From the NCBI RefSeq assembly GCF_008017805.1, contig NZ_VRTT01000077.1, positions 1 through 34,781 of the forward strand: a stretch of DNA of 34,781 bases, written 5' to 3'. Below are positions 16,823-25,146 of the stretch, one piece after another (position 1 is the stretch's first letter; each line of letters opens with the position of its first letter). Source of the stretch: Paenibacillus sp. N3.4 (GTDB lineage Bacteria; Bacillota; Bacilli; Paenibacillales; NBRC-103111). Position numbers and translations under genes: made by a program. The notes beneath the pieces are model-generated. The model ran no database searches, had not been told where the DNA came from, and worked only from the letters and a program-made list of their open reading frames with translations.

Positions 16823-17560
16823 TTACTGCTTAGCGTTCAAAAGTGTTTCCGGATTAACCACTGCGCTATCAATCACTTGACGAACTTCGAAATGCAGATG
16901 CACGCCGTCTTCTTTTTCAAACTCATTACGGCCAGCCTTTGCGAGAAGGTCACCCTTTTTCACTTCAGCGCCCTTAGCTACTTTAATATCTGACAAACTT
17001 TGATATACGCTGACCAGACCATTGCTGTGTGTAATCTCTACGAGATTGCCGACGACGGGATTCTGCTCTACCGCGGTAACTTTACCGCTCATAACAGCCA
17101 AGACATCAAAAGCTGCTTCGTCTTTTGCTTTTAAATCGATTCCGGTATGTGGCGTCAATTGATCAATATACTGGATCATAGCCGCCTGTTTGACTTCATT
17201 CGTTGCGTTAGTGTCATAGAAAGGAATCGAAATGCTGACAAGAGACTTGTCTTTGACAGGCCATTGCATCGTTTCAGCTTGTGCGCTTACGGCAACTGCG
17301 CCATCCGGTGTTTTGGTACCGCCTGATGTGCCTTTGTCATTCGTAACCTTAATGCCCAGATCTCCTTGGCTGACTGTTTTCGTACCTATGTCCTGGTACA
17401 CCCACATTAAGGTTAAGATAATTGCTGCTGCTGCCATATACGTTGCTGGGAATACCCACTTTTTAGCAAGCAACCTCTTCCATGCAGATGGGACACCTTG
17501 TGCTCCTTGAACAGTTTTAGGAGCTTCTTCTTTTTGAAAACCTTTGTTTTGATCACTCAT
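16823..17560 (-). CDS. spoIIQ: Stage II sporulation protein SpoIIQ (LytM/M23 domain)
   Basis: Forespore membrane protein that pairs with SpoIIIAH across the intermembrane space during engulfment. The start is ATG at 17560 (MSDQNKGF), with GAGGTG 6 nt upstream; an in-frame start at 17590 lacks a site. The 245-aa product has a cytoplasmic N-terminus, one membrane segment at about 35-53, a linker, and an M23 domain at about 130-240. The zinc-binding set looks complete: His138 and Asp142 (HTGID) and His221/His223 (HLHFEV). Bacillus subtilis SpoIIQ has lost the first His, whereas clostridial SpoIIQ keeps it, so this protein may retain endopeptidase activity (inference). It lies between spoIID and spoIIID and has its own terminator. 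A sigma-F-like promoter lies upstream. Confidence 0.93.
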   Translation of the reverse strand: MSDQNKGFQKEEAPKTVQGAQGVPSAWKRLLAKKWVFPATYMAAAAIILTLMWVYQDIGTKTVSQGDLGIKVTNDKGTSGGTKTPDGAVAVSAQAETMQWPVKDKSLVSISIPFYDTNATNEVKQAAMIQYIDQLTPHTGIDLKAKDEAAFDVLAVMSGKVTAVEQNPVVGNLVEITHSNGLVSVYQSLSDIKVAKGAEVKKGDLLAKAGRNEFEKEDGVHLHFEVRQVIDSAVVNPETLLNAKQ

Positions 17561-17579
17561 GGTTATCACCTCATCAACC

Positions 17580-17607
17580 ATTCTTGACACATTTAAAGGT
17601 TTTATAC
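17580..17607 (-). promoter_or_regulatory. Putative sigma-F promoter of spoIIQ
   Basis: On the minus strand GTATA (17607-17603) is followed about 14 nt later by GTCAAGAAT (17588-17580), loosely matching sigma-F (GyATA, about 15 nt, GGnnAnAnT). The -10 is about 20 nt from the ATG, close but possible. The -10 lacks the GG, so support is weak. Confidence 0.3.
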
Positions 17608-17642
17608 TTGAAGAAAGATATTTTTATAGAAACGGTAAAGAA

Positions 17643-18695
17643 TTACGATTTTGTAATAAACGGAGAGGCTTTTTCAATAGAGATGCCTGTGTAATAGTAG
17701 GTTACAATTTGCTCCGCGGTCTTGCCTTCCTTCGCCATGCCATTCGCTCCATATTGGCTTAGCCCCACGCCATGACCGTATCCATAGGTTGTAAAGGCGA
17801 TCTGGCTACCTGTCCACTTCCATGTAAATTGCGAAGAAGCTAACCCTAGCTTCTCTCTCACTTCACGACCGGAGAACGTTTTGCCGCCAATCTTTATCTG
17901 TTTGATTCGATGTCCCGTTGACCACTCTAGCACACTCATTCCCTTGGCACTCGTGCTAGCTGCGGCAATACTTGTGACGCCTAGCTTTTGGAGCACCGTT
18001 TGATAGCTTATATTCACGGTTTCCTGATAGCGTGATGATAATTGTATATCCCAAGGACTTGGCACACTTCGCAAATAAGGACTTTTGAAAGGCCAATAGT
18101 CTTCCGAATTTTCCGTATAGCCATTGCTTGTAGAAAAGAAAGTAGCATTAATCGGTTTATGCTCGTAAGTAAGAATCAAATCTTTCGTTTCATCTACCGC
18201 TCTAGTGATCTTGGCCATGTTCGTCTCATACGAACCCTTATCCCACTTTGTTCTCAGCTCTTGTTCGTCGAGGTAAGCTTGATGCGCAGTCGTATCCGTA
18301 ACGAGTGCATCACTCACTGGCATATTACTGTAATCCTTATCCAGTACTCTGCGCACCACATAAGTCCTGGCTGCCATCGCCTGTGCCTTCAACGCCTCCA
18401 GCTCGAATTCAATGGGCATCTCCGCCGCGAGCACACCTTTCACATATTGCTCAAGCGGAACTGTCTCAATAGCTGCCTTCTTGGTCAAATAAACCGGTAT
18501 CATCAAACCTTGTTCTCCCATGGATTCCTTGTTGGTCGCATTAGCTTGTACAGAGATCGGCGCCTCTGTGTCGCCATGTGGAATCTTTTTAACTAGCAAT
18601 CCGGGAACGATGATAGTCACGCAAAGCATGGACGACAAGCAAACAGCCACCCAAAGGATGACCCCGTGGTTGAGAACGCGTTTCTTCTTGTACAT
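17643..18695 (-). CDS. spoIID: Stage II sporulation protein D, lytic transglycosylase SpoIID
   Basis: Mother-cell membrane-anchored enzyme that degrades peptidoglycan during engulfment, working with SpoIIP and SpoIIM. The preferred start is ATG at 18695 (MYKKKRVLNHG), with GGAGG about 11 nt upstream; ATG at 18713 has no ribosome site. The 350-aa product has a membrane segment at about 11-31 and the SpoIID/LytB domain: catalytic-type Glu92 in AAEMPIEFELEALKAQA, ATFFSTSNGYTENSEDYW near 190, and YGYGHGVGLSQYGANGMA near the C-terminus. The conserved order murA-spoIID-spoIIQ supports the call. A CATACCTA about 60 nt upstream could be a sigma-E -10, but no clear -35 was found. Confidence 0.96.
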   Translation of the reverse strand: MYKKKRVLNHGVILWVAVCLSSMLCVTIIVPGLLVKKIPHGDTEAPISVQANATNKESMGEQGLMIPVYLTKKAAIETVPLEQYVKGVLAAEMPIEFELEALKAQAMAARTYVVRRVLDKDYSNMPVSDALVTDTTAHQAYLDEQELRTKWDKGSYETNMAKITRAVDETKDLILTYEHKPINATFFSTSNGYTENSEDYWPFKSPYLRSVPSPWDIQLSSRYQETVNISYQTVLQKLGVTSIAAASTSAKGMSVLEWSTGHRIKQIKIGGKTFSGREVREKLGLASSQFTWKWTGSQIAFTTYGYGHGVGLSQYGANGMAKEGKTAEQIVTYYYTGISIEKASPFITKS

Positions 18696-18896
18696 CGTCT
18701 GAGTATCCTCCATATGCGCTGTGTGCTAGCGGAAATTAGGTATGTCTTAGCTTATGAGAAGAATTACTAGAATAGAACAATAGATGTGAAGCGGTATCTA
18801 GCATGCCTCTTATCTAGCTTCCCTATACGAGAACGGGAAATACCGCCAGCCCTCTTTCGAAGGTGAACAGCCGCGTTTAGAGGAAGGTATATTCAC

Positions 18897-18928
18897 AAAA
18901 AAAGCATCCCCGGATTTGAGAGATGCTT
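18897..18928 (-). terminator. Second terminator downstream of murA
   Basis: On the minus strand AAGCATC (18928-18922) pairs with GATGCTT (18908-18902) across a 13-nt loop and is followed by TTTTTG. It is weaker than the murA-proximal terminator, about 35 nt further on. It may be a back-up terminator or the end of an unseen small transcript. Confidence 0.6.
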
Positions 18929-18963
18929 GCTTGTAAATCAATAACAATTTCTTGTGGGAGAAC

Positions 18964-18997
18964 AAAAAAACCGCGAGAGACCATTCGTCTCTCGCGG
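18964..18997 (-). terminator. Strong rho-independent terminator after murA
   Basis: On the minus strand an 11-bp perfect stem (CCGCGAGAGAC / GTCTCTCGCGG) with a 5-nt loop is followed by seven T, 8 nt past the murA stop. Confidence 0.93.
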
Positions 18998-19005
18998 CAT
19001 ATCTT

Positions 19006-20325
19006 TTAGGCAAGTGTAGGCTGAATGTTGAAAAATCCCAGTTCCGCCACTTCCTGCTCCACTTCTTGCGGTACCGATCTATGAATATCGGCGCCTAGTT
19101 CACGAAGAACATCCGTAATATCCACATACCCACGGTCAATATGATGTACGCCCGTAATTTCGGTCTCACCTTCAGCAGCCAGCGCTGCCAGAATAAGCGC
19201 TGCTCCTGCACGCAGGTCCGTTGCACATACCTTGGCTCCTTGCAGCTTAGCGTTACCGCTCACGATAGCCGTACGGCCATCGACTTTGATGTGAGCATTC
19301 ATGTTGGAAAACTCTTCCACATGCATGAAGCGGTTCTCGAACACGGTCTCTGTCACGAGACTCGTGCCGTCAGCTACCATCAACAATGCCATCATTTGCG
19401 ACTGCATATCCGTTGGAAAGCCTGGATAAGGCAGTGTTTTCACATCGACAGCACGAAGCGGCCCCGACGCGCAAACGCGAATCCCGTTCTCATCTTCTTC
19501 AATGATAACGCCCATTTCTTGCATTTTGGAAATGACAGGTCGGAGATGATCCCCAATCGCACCCTCCATATACAGTTCACTACCGGTAATCGCCGCAGCG
19601 ATCATATATGTACCTGCTTCCACCCGATCAGGAATTACCGTATGTACGACTCCGCGCAGCTTCTCTACGCCTTCAATACGAATGACGCCTGTTCCAGCAC
19701 CGCGAATGACAGCGCCCATGGCATTTAAGTAATTAGCCAAATCAACAATTTCAGGTTCTTTGGCTGCATTCTCGATGATTGTCGTTCCTTCGGCTAGTGT
19801 AGCCGCCATCATGATATTCTCCGTTGCGCCAACACTGGCCACATCGAGATAAATTTTAGCACCTTTCAAGCGCCCTTTCACTTTGGCTTCGATATATCCT
19901 TGCCCCAATTCAATGTCTGCACCCATAGCTTCAAAGCCTTTGAGATGCTGATCAATGGGCCTTGTTCCGATGGCACAGCCCCCAGGAAGCGATATTCTTG
20001 CTTGACCAAGCCTTGCCAAGAGCGGGCCCATCACGAGGAATGAGGCTCTCATCTTGCGCACAAGATCATAAGAGGCTTCACATGTATTAATCTGTTGCGC
20101 ACGAACACGTATAACCTGGCGATTATATTCTACTTCAATACCTAAACTTTGCAATACTTTATTAATCACTAGTACATCGTCAAGGGGAGGCGCATCATGG
20201 ATGACGCTTTCACCTTCCGACCCCAGAATGGAAGCCGCAATAATCGGCAGAACGGCATTCTTTGCTCCGTTGATTTTCACATTGCCAGCTAACTTTCGGC
20301 CACCGCGGACGATAATTTTGCTCAT
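19006..20325 (-). CDS. murA: UDP-N-acetylglucosamine 1-carboxyvinyltransferase MurA
   Basis: Cytoplasmic EPSP-synthase-fold enzyme that transfers enolpyruvate from PEP to UDP-GlcNAc, the first committed step of peptidoglycan synthesis. The start is ATG at 20325 (MSKIIVRGGRKLAGNVKINGAKNAV), 7 nt after GGAGG; the ATG three bases earlier is possible. The 439-aa product keeps the substrate-binding KINGAKNAVLP at about 18-28 and the reactive Cys117 in LPGGCAIGTRPID (the fosfomycin target in most bacteria). It precedes spoIID as murAA does in Bacillus subtilis, but no ywmB is found between it and the ywzB-like gene; that gap is 209 nt, with at most a weak promoter (TTGTAT, 18 nt, TAAACT). A strong terminator follows. 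Confidence 0.97.
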   Translation of the reverse strand: MSKIIVRGGRKLAGNVKINGAKNAVLPIIAASILGSEGESVIHDAPPLDDVLVINKVLQSLGIEVEYNRQVIRVRAQQINTCEASYDLVRKMRASFLVMGPLLARLGQARISLPGGCAIGTRPIDQHLKGFEAMGADIELGQGYIEAKVKGRLKGAKIYLDVASVGATENIMMAATLAEGTTIIENAAKEPEIVDLANYLNAMGAVIRGAGTGVIRIEGVEKLRGVVHTVIPDRVEAGTYMIAAAITGSELYMEGAIGDHLRPVISKMQEMGVIIEEDENGIRVCASGPLRAVDVKTLPYPGFPTDMQSQMMALLMVADGTSLVTETVFENRFMHVEEFSNMNAHIKVDGRTAIVSGNAKLQGAKVCATDLRAGAALILAALAAEGETEITGVHHIDRGYVDITDVLRELGADIHRSVPQEVEQEVAELGFFNIQPTLA

Positions 20326-20534
20326 CATGGTCCCTCCGCGCACTTATTTTAATTTATCGTTGGTACAAGGCATTGCACATTCCTTAAGTTTATCATTTCA
20401 ACCCATGTGGATACAACTGTGTTCTTTTGGTTATTCCGGAACGCCATCCATAGAGTTCGGAGAAGATCTACTGTTTAGCTCCGTACTATTAACCATTGTT
20501 GACAAGAAATTACCGCATTATTCGAAAATTATTT

Positions 20535-20794
20535 TTAAAACATCTTACCGAACCCCATGGACAGTCCCAAATACTGAATAATAAAGCTAGCGACTAAATG
20601 CCCCAAAGCGATGGAAAGCAGTATTTGCAGCATAATCGCTTGAGCTGCCTTGGGCCTCTTGAGGAGGACGTCAAAGCGAAATGCTTGCAACGCCCACCAA
20701 GCTAAGCCAATACAAAAATATAGACCGCAATATCGACCATATTCATGAGCGAAGCATATTTCGCTGCCGCGCTCCATTTATCTGTTTCTGCCAT
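20535..20794 (-). pseudogene. ywzB: DUF1146 / YwzB-like small membrane protein, interrupted by one frameshift
   Basis: The true start is ATG at 20794 with GAGGAG 6 nt upstream. It reads MAETDKWSAAKYASLMNMVD and IAVYIFVLA, then hits TAG. Shifting one base near 20703-20707 continues LAWWALQAFRFDVLLKRP, then KAAQAIMLQILLSIALGHLV, the DUF1146 signature. One restored base gives about 86 aa with two membrane segments, the family length. The alternative frame opening MERGSEICFAHEYG is the shadow of this N-terminus, not a real start. In Bacillus subtilis ywzB lies between the respiratory/ATP synthase region and murAA, matching this position. Function unknown. It follows the protease gene by 21 nt. 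Probably a consensus error. Confidence 0.75.
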
Positions 20795-20815
20795 AGGCCG
20801 CTCCTCTTCGATCTT

Positions 20816-23347
20816 TTATCGATTCATCACCTTCAACAACATCGTGACGAACTCAGCGCGTGTTGCTTTTTCATCAGGGTGAAACGTGCCGTCAGGATAT
20901 CCGGAAATCCAGCCATCTGCTGCCATTTGCTTGATGATGCCAATGCCCCAATAGGATTCATCAACATCACTAAACGGTGAATTGCCTCGACGCTTCCCAG
21001 TCATATTCATGCTGCGCGCCAATATCTGGGTCATTTCCATTCGTGTTAGCGTGCGATCAGGCCCAAATGTCCCATTGGGGTAACCATCAACGATATCCGC
21101 TTGCACGGCTTTGGCAATGGCATCGTAGGCCCAGTGCGAGACATCTACATCACTGAATCGCATTTCTTTTCTTTTCGTTAGCTTCAAGGCTCGGGTTACT
21201 ACCGCAGCGGCTTCTGCCCGTGTAATTGACTGATTAGGGGCAAACCGGTAATTTCCATAGCCGCTAATCACACCTTGCTTAGTGAGCTCACTTATTGCAT
21301 CCTGCGCCCAATGTCCATTGATATCTACAAAACCGCTAACTAGTGTATAGCTGTCGATTTTTAAGCGATACAATTGATTCATAAACCATTGGTTTGCCTG
21401 CAGCTTAATATAATATGTCCCTTGACTCAGCGCTTTCTCAATATAAAACTGATTAGAACCAGAGGCATTGCTAAAAATCCCCTGTTCCTTCATCGAGCTG
21501 TCATATAGCGTTGCATATATAATGCGATTGCTTGGGATGTTCGTTAAATTGACCTGTGCGAGACCGTCTTTACTCATTCGAAATTCGAACCAATCCACGT
21601 CATCATTATTGTGAAATAAGCCCTCGTACACAGAGTTCATCGCCGCAAAAGTAGCCTGATACCATTTATCGTTAGGCTCATTCGGATCGATCAACTTAGG
21701 CGTATACTCAATTTCAAGCGTATATTCGCCGGTAATTGGCACGGTATAGTCCTTAATATTACTAACACGGATATAATAATTTCCAGGCAGCAGATCCATC
21801 AGTGGGGTGACCTCAATACCACCATCACCTGACTGGTCATACGTAACAGACTTTTCCCCCTCTTTTTGGAAGAGAAGCACAGGATCTATACGTGCTGTAT
21901 CAACAGATAGCTTCACTCGCATCGTACCGGACTGCTCCAGCGACATGACAAACCAATCCAGATCCCCCTTTTGATGAAAGGTGCCTTTTAACGTCTGGCT
22001 CCTGGCCGGTAAAGCAAATGCTTTAAACTGCTTATCATTATCCTCATAGGGATCCTTATAGATGATAAAATGCGTGCGCAGCGAATAGCGAATCTCGGTC
22101 TTGCGAGAACGATCGACGGATTGCAGCTGAACAAACGTGCGCCCTTTAGTTACTTTAATGGTAAACGGGTTGTTGGTGTTGCCACTGCTGCTGTTTGCTG
22201 TAAAAGTTTCTCCTGAATCGACACGCACACGAATTCCTGAAGGATCAGCTGTATTCACGCTCAACTCTAACGTCCCATCATAAGGGGCATCAATAACAAA
22301 CCAATCTTGATCCTCAGATGAACTAATCACAGCGTGAATGTACGCCTCAATGGGCAATTTGGCTGCTTCATTTCGCGAATTGTTAGGCTCGAAACGATCC
22401 TCTGTATATGGCTTTGTTAGTGCCTGATCAATGCGCAGCAAGCCATATCCGGTATGAGAGTCCCACCCCGCCGTCCCTAAATCCTCCGTCGTTTGCAGGA
22501 TGAGATCACGGACTTGGTAAGCGCTCATCTGAGGATATTTCCCCCAAACAAGGGCAGCTGCCCCAGCTACCTGAGGAGCTGACATTGAGCTGCCATCCTG
22601 ATATTGATAGCCTCCCCCAAGCGCTGTCGTATAAACGTCCCATGGCGCTACCAGATCAAGCTCAGGTCCAAAGTTCGAGCGAGCGTCTGCCTTTTTATCA
22701 GGGTCAACGCCACCAACGGCCAGAACCGTTGGATACGCCGCAGGATATTTCACACTCGTGCTTTCATTGCCAACTGCCGCTACAAGCAGAACATCATGAT
22801 CCTCCGCATACTGCACCATATTAGCCAAGTAGTCCGAGTATTTATTCAAACCCAGCGAAAGCACCACGACCTTGGCGCCATGGTCCACGGCATATTTAAT
22901 ACCTTCGCCCAGCTTTGCTTCTCCACCGGTTCCGTCAGCCTCAAGTGCTTTAATAGGCATTATCTTGGCATTCGGCGCAATACCTGCAATTCCTTTATCA
23001 TTATTAATCGAAGCCGCGATCACACCGGCGACGTTCGTTCCATGTCCATTATCATCATAAGGCTTCTTCCCAGGCTGCAGAAGGTTTATACCGTCAACAA
23101 ACCTTCCGATTAAATCGGGATGTGTAAGATCAACGCCTGTATCGACAATCGCTACAACAACAGACGTTTGGGAATCACCTGCAGCAGCCCATGCTTGATC
23201 GATGTGGATCGTATCCAAATAAGTTTGTTTAACCCGAAATGGATCTGTCGACACCGGATAGGCGGCTTCTGCTTTCGTTGCCATTCCTGCAAGTTCCACA
23301 ACTAGTATCATCAATATGATAAAACATAGGTGTCGGATCAGTTTCAT
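20816..23347 (-). CDS. Secreted subtilisin-like serine protease with PPC-like modules and three SLH domains
   Basis: A cell-wall-anchored S8 protease of 843 aa. The start is ATG at 23347 with AAAGGA about 11 nt upstream; the frame extends to a GTG at 23383 without a site. A signal peptide is cleaved near AEA-AYP (28/29). The catalytic set is visible: Asp69 (AIVDTGVD), His102 (NGHGTNVAG), oxyanion Asn194 (AVGNES), Ser254 (DGSSMSAP). After about residue 315 come three pre-peptidase-C-terminal-like modules (FEPNNS, YEDNDK, NEPNDKW, each followed by DxDWF). SLH domains are at 673-725, 731-782 and 792-843, with motifs ITRAE, LTRME and ATRAE. There is little room for a classic I9 propeptide. The role is probably surface protein turnover or nutrient proteolysis. 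It sits between nuoN and ywzB, where most relatives have no protease, suggesting local insertion. Confidence 0.93.
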   Translation of the reverse strand: MKLIRHLCFIILMILVVELAGMATKAEAAYPVSTDPFRVKQTYLDTIHIDQAWAAAGDSQTSVVVAIVDTGVDLTHPDLIGRFVDGINLLQPGKKPYDDNGHGTNVAGVIAASINNDKGIAGIAPNAKIMPIKALEADGTGGEAKLGEGIKYAVDHGAKVVVLSLGLNKYSDYLANMVQYAEDHDVLLVAAVGNESTSVKYPAAYPTVLAVGGVDPDKKADARSNFGPELDLVAPWDVYTTALGGGYQYQDGSSMSAPQVAGAAALVWGKYPQMSAYQVRDLILQTTEDLGTAGWDSHTGYGLLRIDQALTKPYTEDRFEPNNSRNEAAKLPIEAYIHAVISSSEDQDWFVIDAPYDGTLELSVNTADPSGIRVRVDSGETFTANSSSGNTNNPFTIKVTKGRTFVQLQSVDRSRKTEIRYSLRTHFIIYKDPYEDNDKQFKAFALPARSQTLKGTFHQKGDLDWFVMSLEQSGTMRVKLSVDTARIDPVLLFQKEGEKSVTYDQSGDGGIEVTPLMDLLPGNYYIRVSNIKDYTVPITGEYTLEIEYTPKLIDPNEPNDKWYQATFAAMNSVYEGLFHNNDDVDWFEFRMSKDGLAQVNLTNIPSNRIIYATLYDSSMKEQGIFSNASGSNQFYIEKALSQGTYYIKLQANQWFMNQLYRLKIDSYTLVSGFVDINGHWAQDAISELTKQGVISGYGNYRFAPNQSITRAEAAAVVTRALKLTKRKEMRFSDVDVSHWAYDAIAKAVQADIVDGYPNGTFGPDRTLTRMEMTQILARSMNMTGKRRGNSPFSDVDESYWGIGIIKQMAADGWISGYPDGTFHPDEKATRAEFVTMLLKVMNR

Positions 23348-23482
23348 GAAATCACAGGTCCTTTTTTCGAATAAATTTTTCACTTCTCTATCTATACCAC
23401 ATTACCCGCTCTTACGATACCTATAACGGTTGTTCTTCGCAAAAAGTTCAGATATAAGAAAAATATTTTGCATGTCAGGATC

Positions 23483-23575
23483 TCAAGGATAAACGACTTC
23501 GTCGTCCTCCAGGGACGAGCGGGTTTATCAAGGTAGATGCGAAGCAAATGTATAGACATATACTTTCTTATCTAC
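23483..23575 (+). repeat. Dispersed intergenic repeat with two hairpins, copy B
   Basis: 93 bp related to 16683-16774. Both hairpins are perfect at the base: GATAAAC/GTTTATC (23488-23494, 23523-23529) around TCGTCC/GGACGA, and GTAGAT/ATCTAC (23533-23538, 23570-23575) around GTATA-GACA-TATAC. No ORF. It ends about 5 nt from the A-run that is the U-tract of the nuoN terminator on the minus strand, the same placement as copy A. Confidence 0.85.
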
Positions 23576-23579
23576 GGAC

Positions 23580-23615
23580 AAAAAAAAGCCGCTCCTGCAT
23601 TTTGCAGAGAGAAGC
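23580..23615 (-). terminator. Rho-independent terminator at the end of the nuo operon
   Basis: On the minus strand an imperfect hairpin with core TGCA-AAA-TGCA and flanking CTC/GAG and GC/GC pairs is followed by eight T. It begins about 16 nt past the nuoN stop. Confidence 0.65.
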
Positions 23616-23630
23616 TTTTACCAAACATAT

Positions 23631-25142
23631 TTACTTCATTAAAAAATCCGTGGTCAAGACGAAAATGGATTCTATGCCTCGGAGAATTACATGTGGTATA
23701 AATCCGAGTGCCAGCCCAACAAGGGCACATAACCATACCGTAATGCCTAATGGAACCGGTATTTTCACCTCAACAGGTTCATAGTCAATACGCATGAACA
23801 TTTGCCGAACAACGTTGAAGTAATAATACAATGAAGCGACACTGGTAAGGATCATCAGTGCTCCCAGCCAGTATTGATGGGTCTGCATCGTACCTAGAAT
23901 GATGTATAGTTTCCCGAAGAACCCCCCTGAAACAGGTAGACCAGCTAGAGAAAGCACAATGAGCACCATAGCTAAAGCGGTTAATGGGGCCCTGTAATAA
24001 AGACCTGAAAAACCTTTTAATTCCGTATGGCCTTCAGCCTGCTCGATAATCATGAGCACAGCGAATGCACCGATATTCATAAATAAGTAGGCAATCAAGT
24101 AGAAGATAAATTCAGAGAAATTCGCCGTATGTGTAGCTGAAAAGTAAGTCCCGATGGGAACTAACAAATAGCCGGCATTCGCGATCCCTGAATAAGCCAG
24201 GAGCCGTTTCATATTCGTTTGTTTGAGCGCAATGAAGTTACCCGCCACCATAGCGATGGCTGCCATGACCGATATCGCTAAGAAGACATCAGCTTGCAGC
24301 GAGCTGCTCTCAAAGCTGCTAAAGCCAAACAATAGGTAGAAAACCCGGAAAAGGATGGCAAACCCGGCAGCTTTGGATACAACAGCCAGAAAGGCTGTTA
24401 CCGGCGTATGCGCACCTTGATATACATCCGGAGCCCAGCTGTGGAACGGAGCGGCAGCAATCTTAAACCCGAAGCCTGCCAACAGCATAAAGAAAGCGAC
24501 ATACAGGAGCGGCTCGTAGGCTGGAATCAACGAAGGCAGAGCAGCTCCGATTTGTGCTAAATTGCTGGATCCGACCATGCCGTACAGGAACGACATACCA
24601 TACAAAATAATGGCTGACGAAATTCCGCCCATGACCAAGTACTTGAATGCACCTTCGTTCGATTGGTGGTCACGCTTCTTCATCGCAACGAGTAAGTATG
24701 AGGTAATACTCAGCAGTTCTAATCCAACATACAACGTGATTAGATCACCTGACGATGACATGATCATTGCACCCAGCGCTGCCGGTAAGTAGAAGTAGTA
24801 ATATTCCCCTACATGAGGAATGTCTTTTTCCTTCACGAAGCCTAGGCTCATCAAGATCACAAAGCCTGTGCCTGTTAAAATAAATAATTTAAGCAGATTA
24901 GAGAAATCGTCCACTCTATAGCTAAGATTGAGCAATTGAATGTCTTCACTCGGGTTCAACTGAAGAATAACGAATATCGCAGAAATAGCAACACCGACCA
25001 AGGAAAGCCATCCGATAAGGGATCGGTTAACTCGATTGGGCAAGATCAAATCTAAGAGAGATAGGATGATCGCGGTGGCAACCAGCGAAAGCTCAGGCAG
25101 CAGATGCGCTAAATCGGTAACATGGAGTCGAAGCTGTTCCAC
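23631..25142 (-). CDS. nuoN: NADH-quinone oxidoreductase subunit N
   Basis: Antiporter-like proton-pumping subunit of the complex I membrane arm. The 503 aa have about 14 hydrophobic segments and the proton-antiporter domain core (GLELLSITSYLLVAM near 125-140, GFKIAAAPFHSWAPDVYQGAHTP in parts near 230, a Lys in the broken helix). The start is GTG at 25142 with AGGGGG about 8 nt upstream. It follows nuoM by 4 nt and is the last gene of the operon, before the terminator. NuoN rather than NuoM is chosen by position and the WAPDVYQGAHTPVTAF motif. Confidence 0.95.
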   Translation of the reverse strand: MEQLRLHVTDLAHLLPELSLVATAIILSLLDLILPNRVNRSLIGWLSLVGVAISAIFVILQLNPSEDIQLLNLSYRVDDFSNLLKLFILTGTGFVILMSLGFVKEKDIPHVGEYYYFYLPAALGAMIMSSSGDLITLYVGLELLSITSYLLVAMKKRDHQSNEGAFKYLVMGGISSAIILYGMSFLYGMVGSSNLAQIGAALPSLIPAYEPLLYVAFFMLLAGFGFKIAAAPFHSWAPDVYQGAHTPVTAFLAVVSKAAGFAILFRVFYLLFGFSSFESSSLQADVFLAISVMAAIAMVAGNFIALKQTNMKRLLAYSGIANAGYLLVPIGTYFSATHTANFSEFIFYLIAYLFMNIGAFAVLMIIEQAEGHTELKGFSGLYYRAPLTALAMVLIVLSLAGLPVSGGFFGKLYIILGTMQTHQYWLGALMILTSVASLYYYFNVVRQMFMRIDYEPVEVKIPVPLGITVWLCALVGLALGFIPHVILRGIESIFVLTTDFLMK

Positions 25143-25146
25143 CGGA

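Larger units (their letters stand above)
18696..19005. other. Non-coding stretch between murA and spoIID
   Basis: 310 bases with no supportable gene. It holds two minus-strand terminators in series after murA and the untranslated leader of spoIID. The open frame at 18810-19013 reads straight through both terminator stems and has no ribosome site. Confidence 0.7.

Noticed and set aside
18810..19013. 67-codon minus-strand open frame after murA
   Set aside because: It reads through both terminator stems, overlaps the murA end and lacks a ribosome site.
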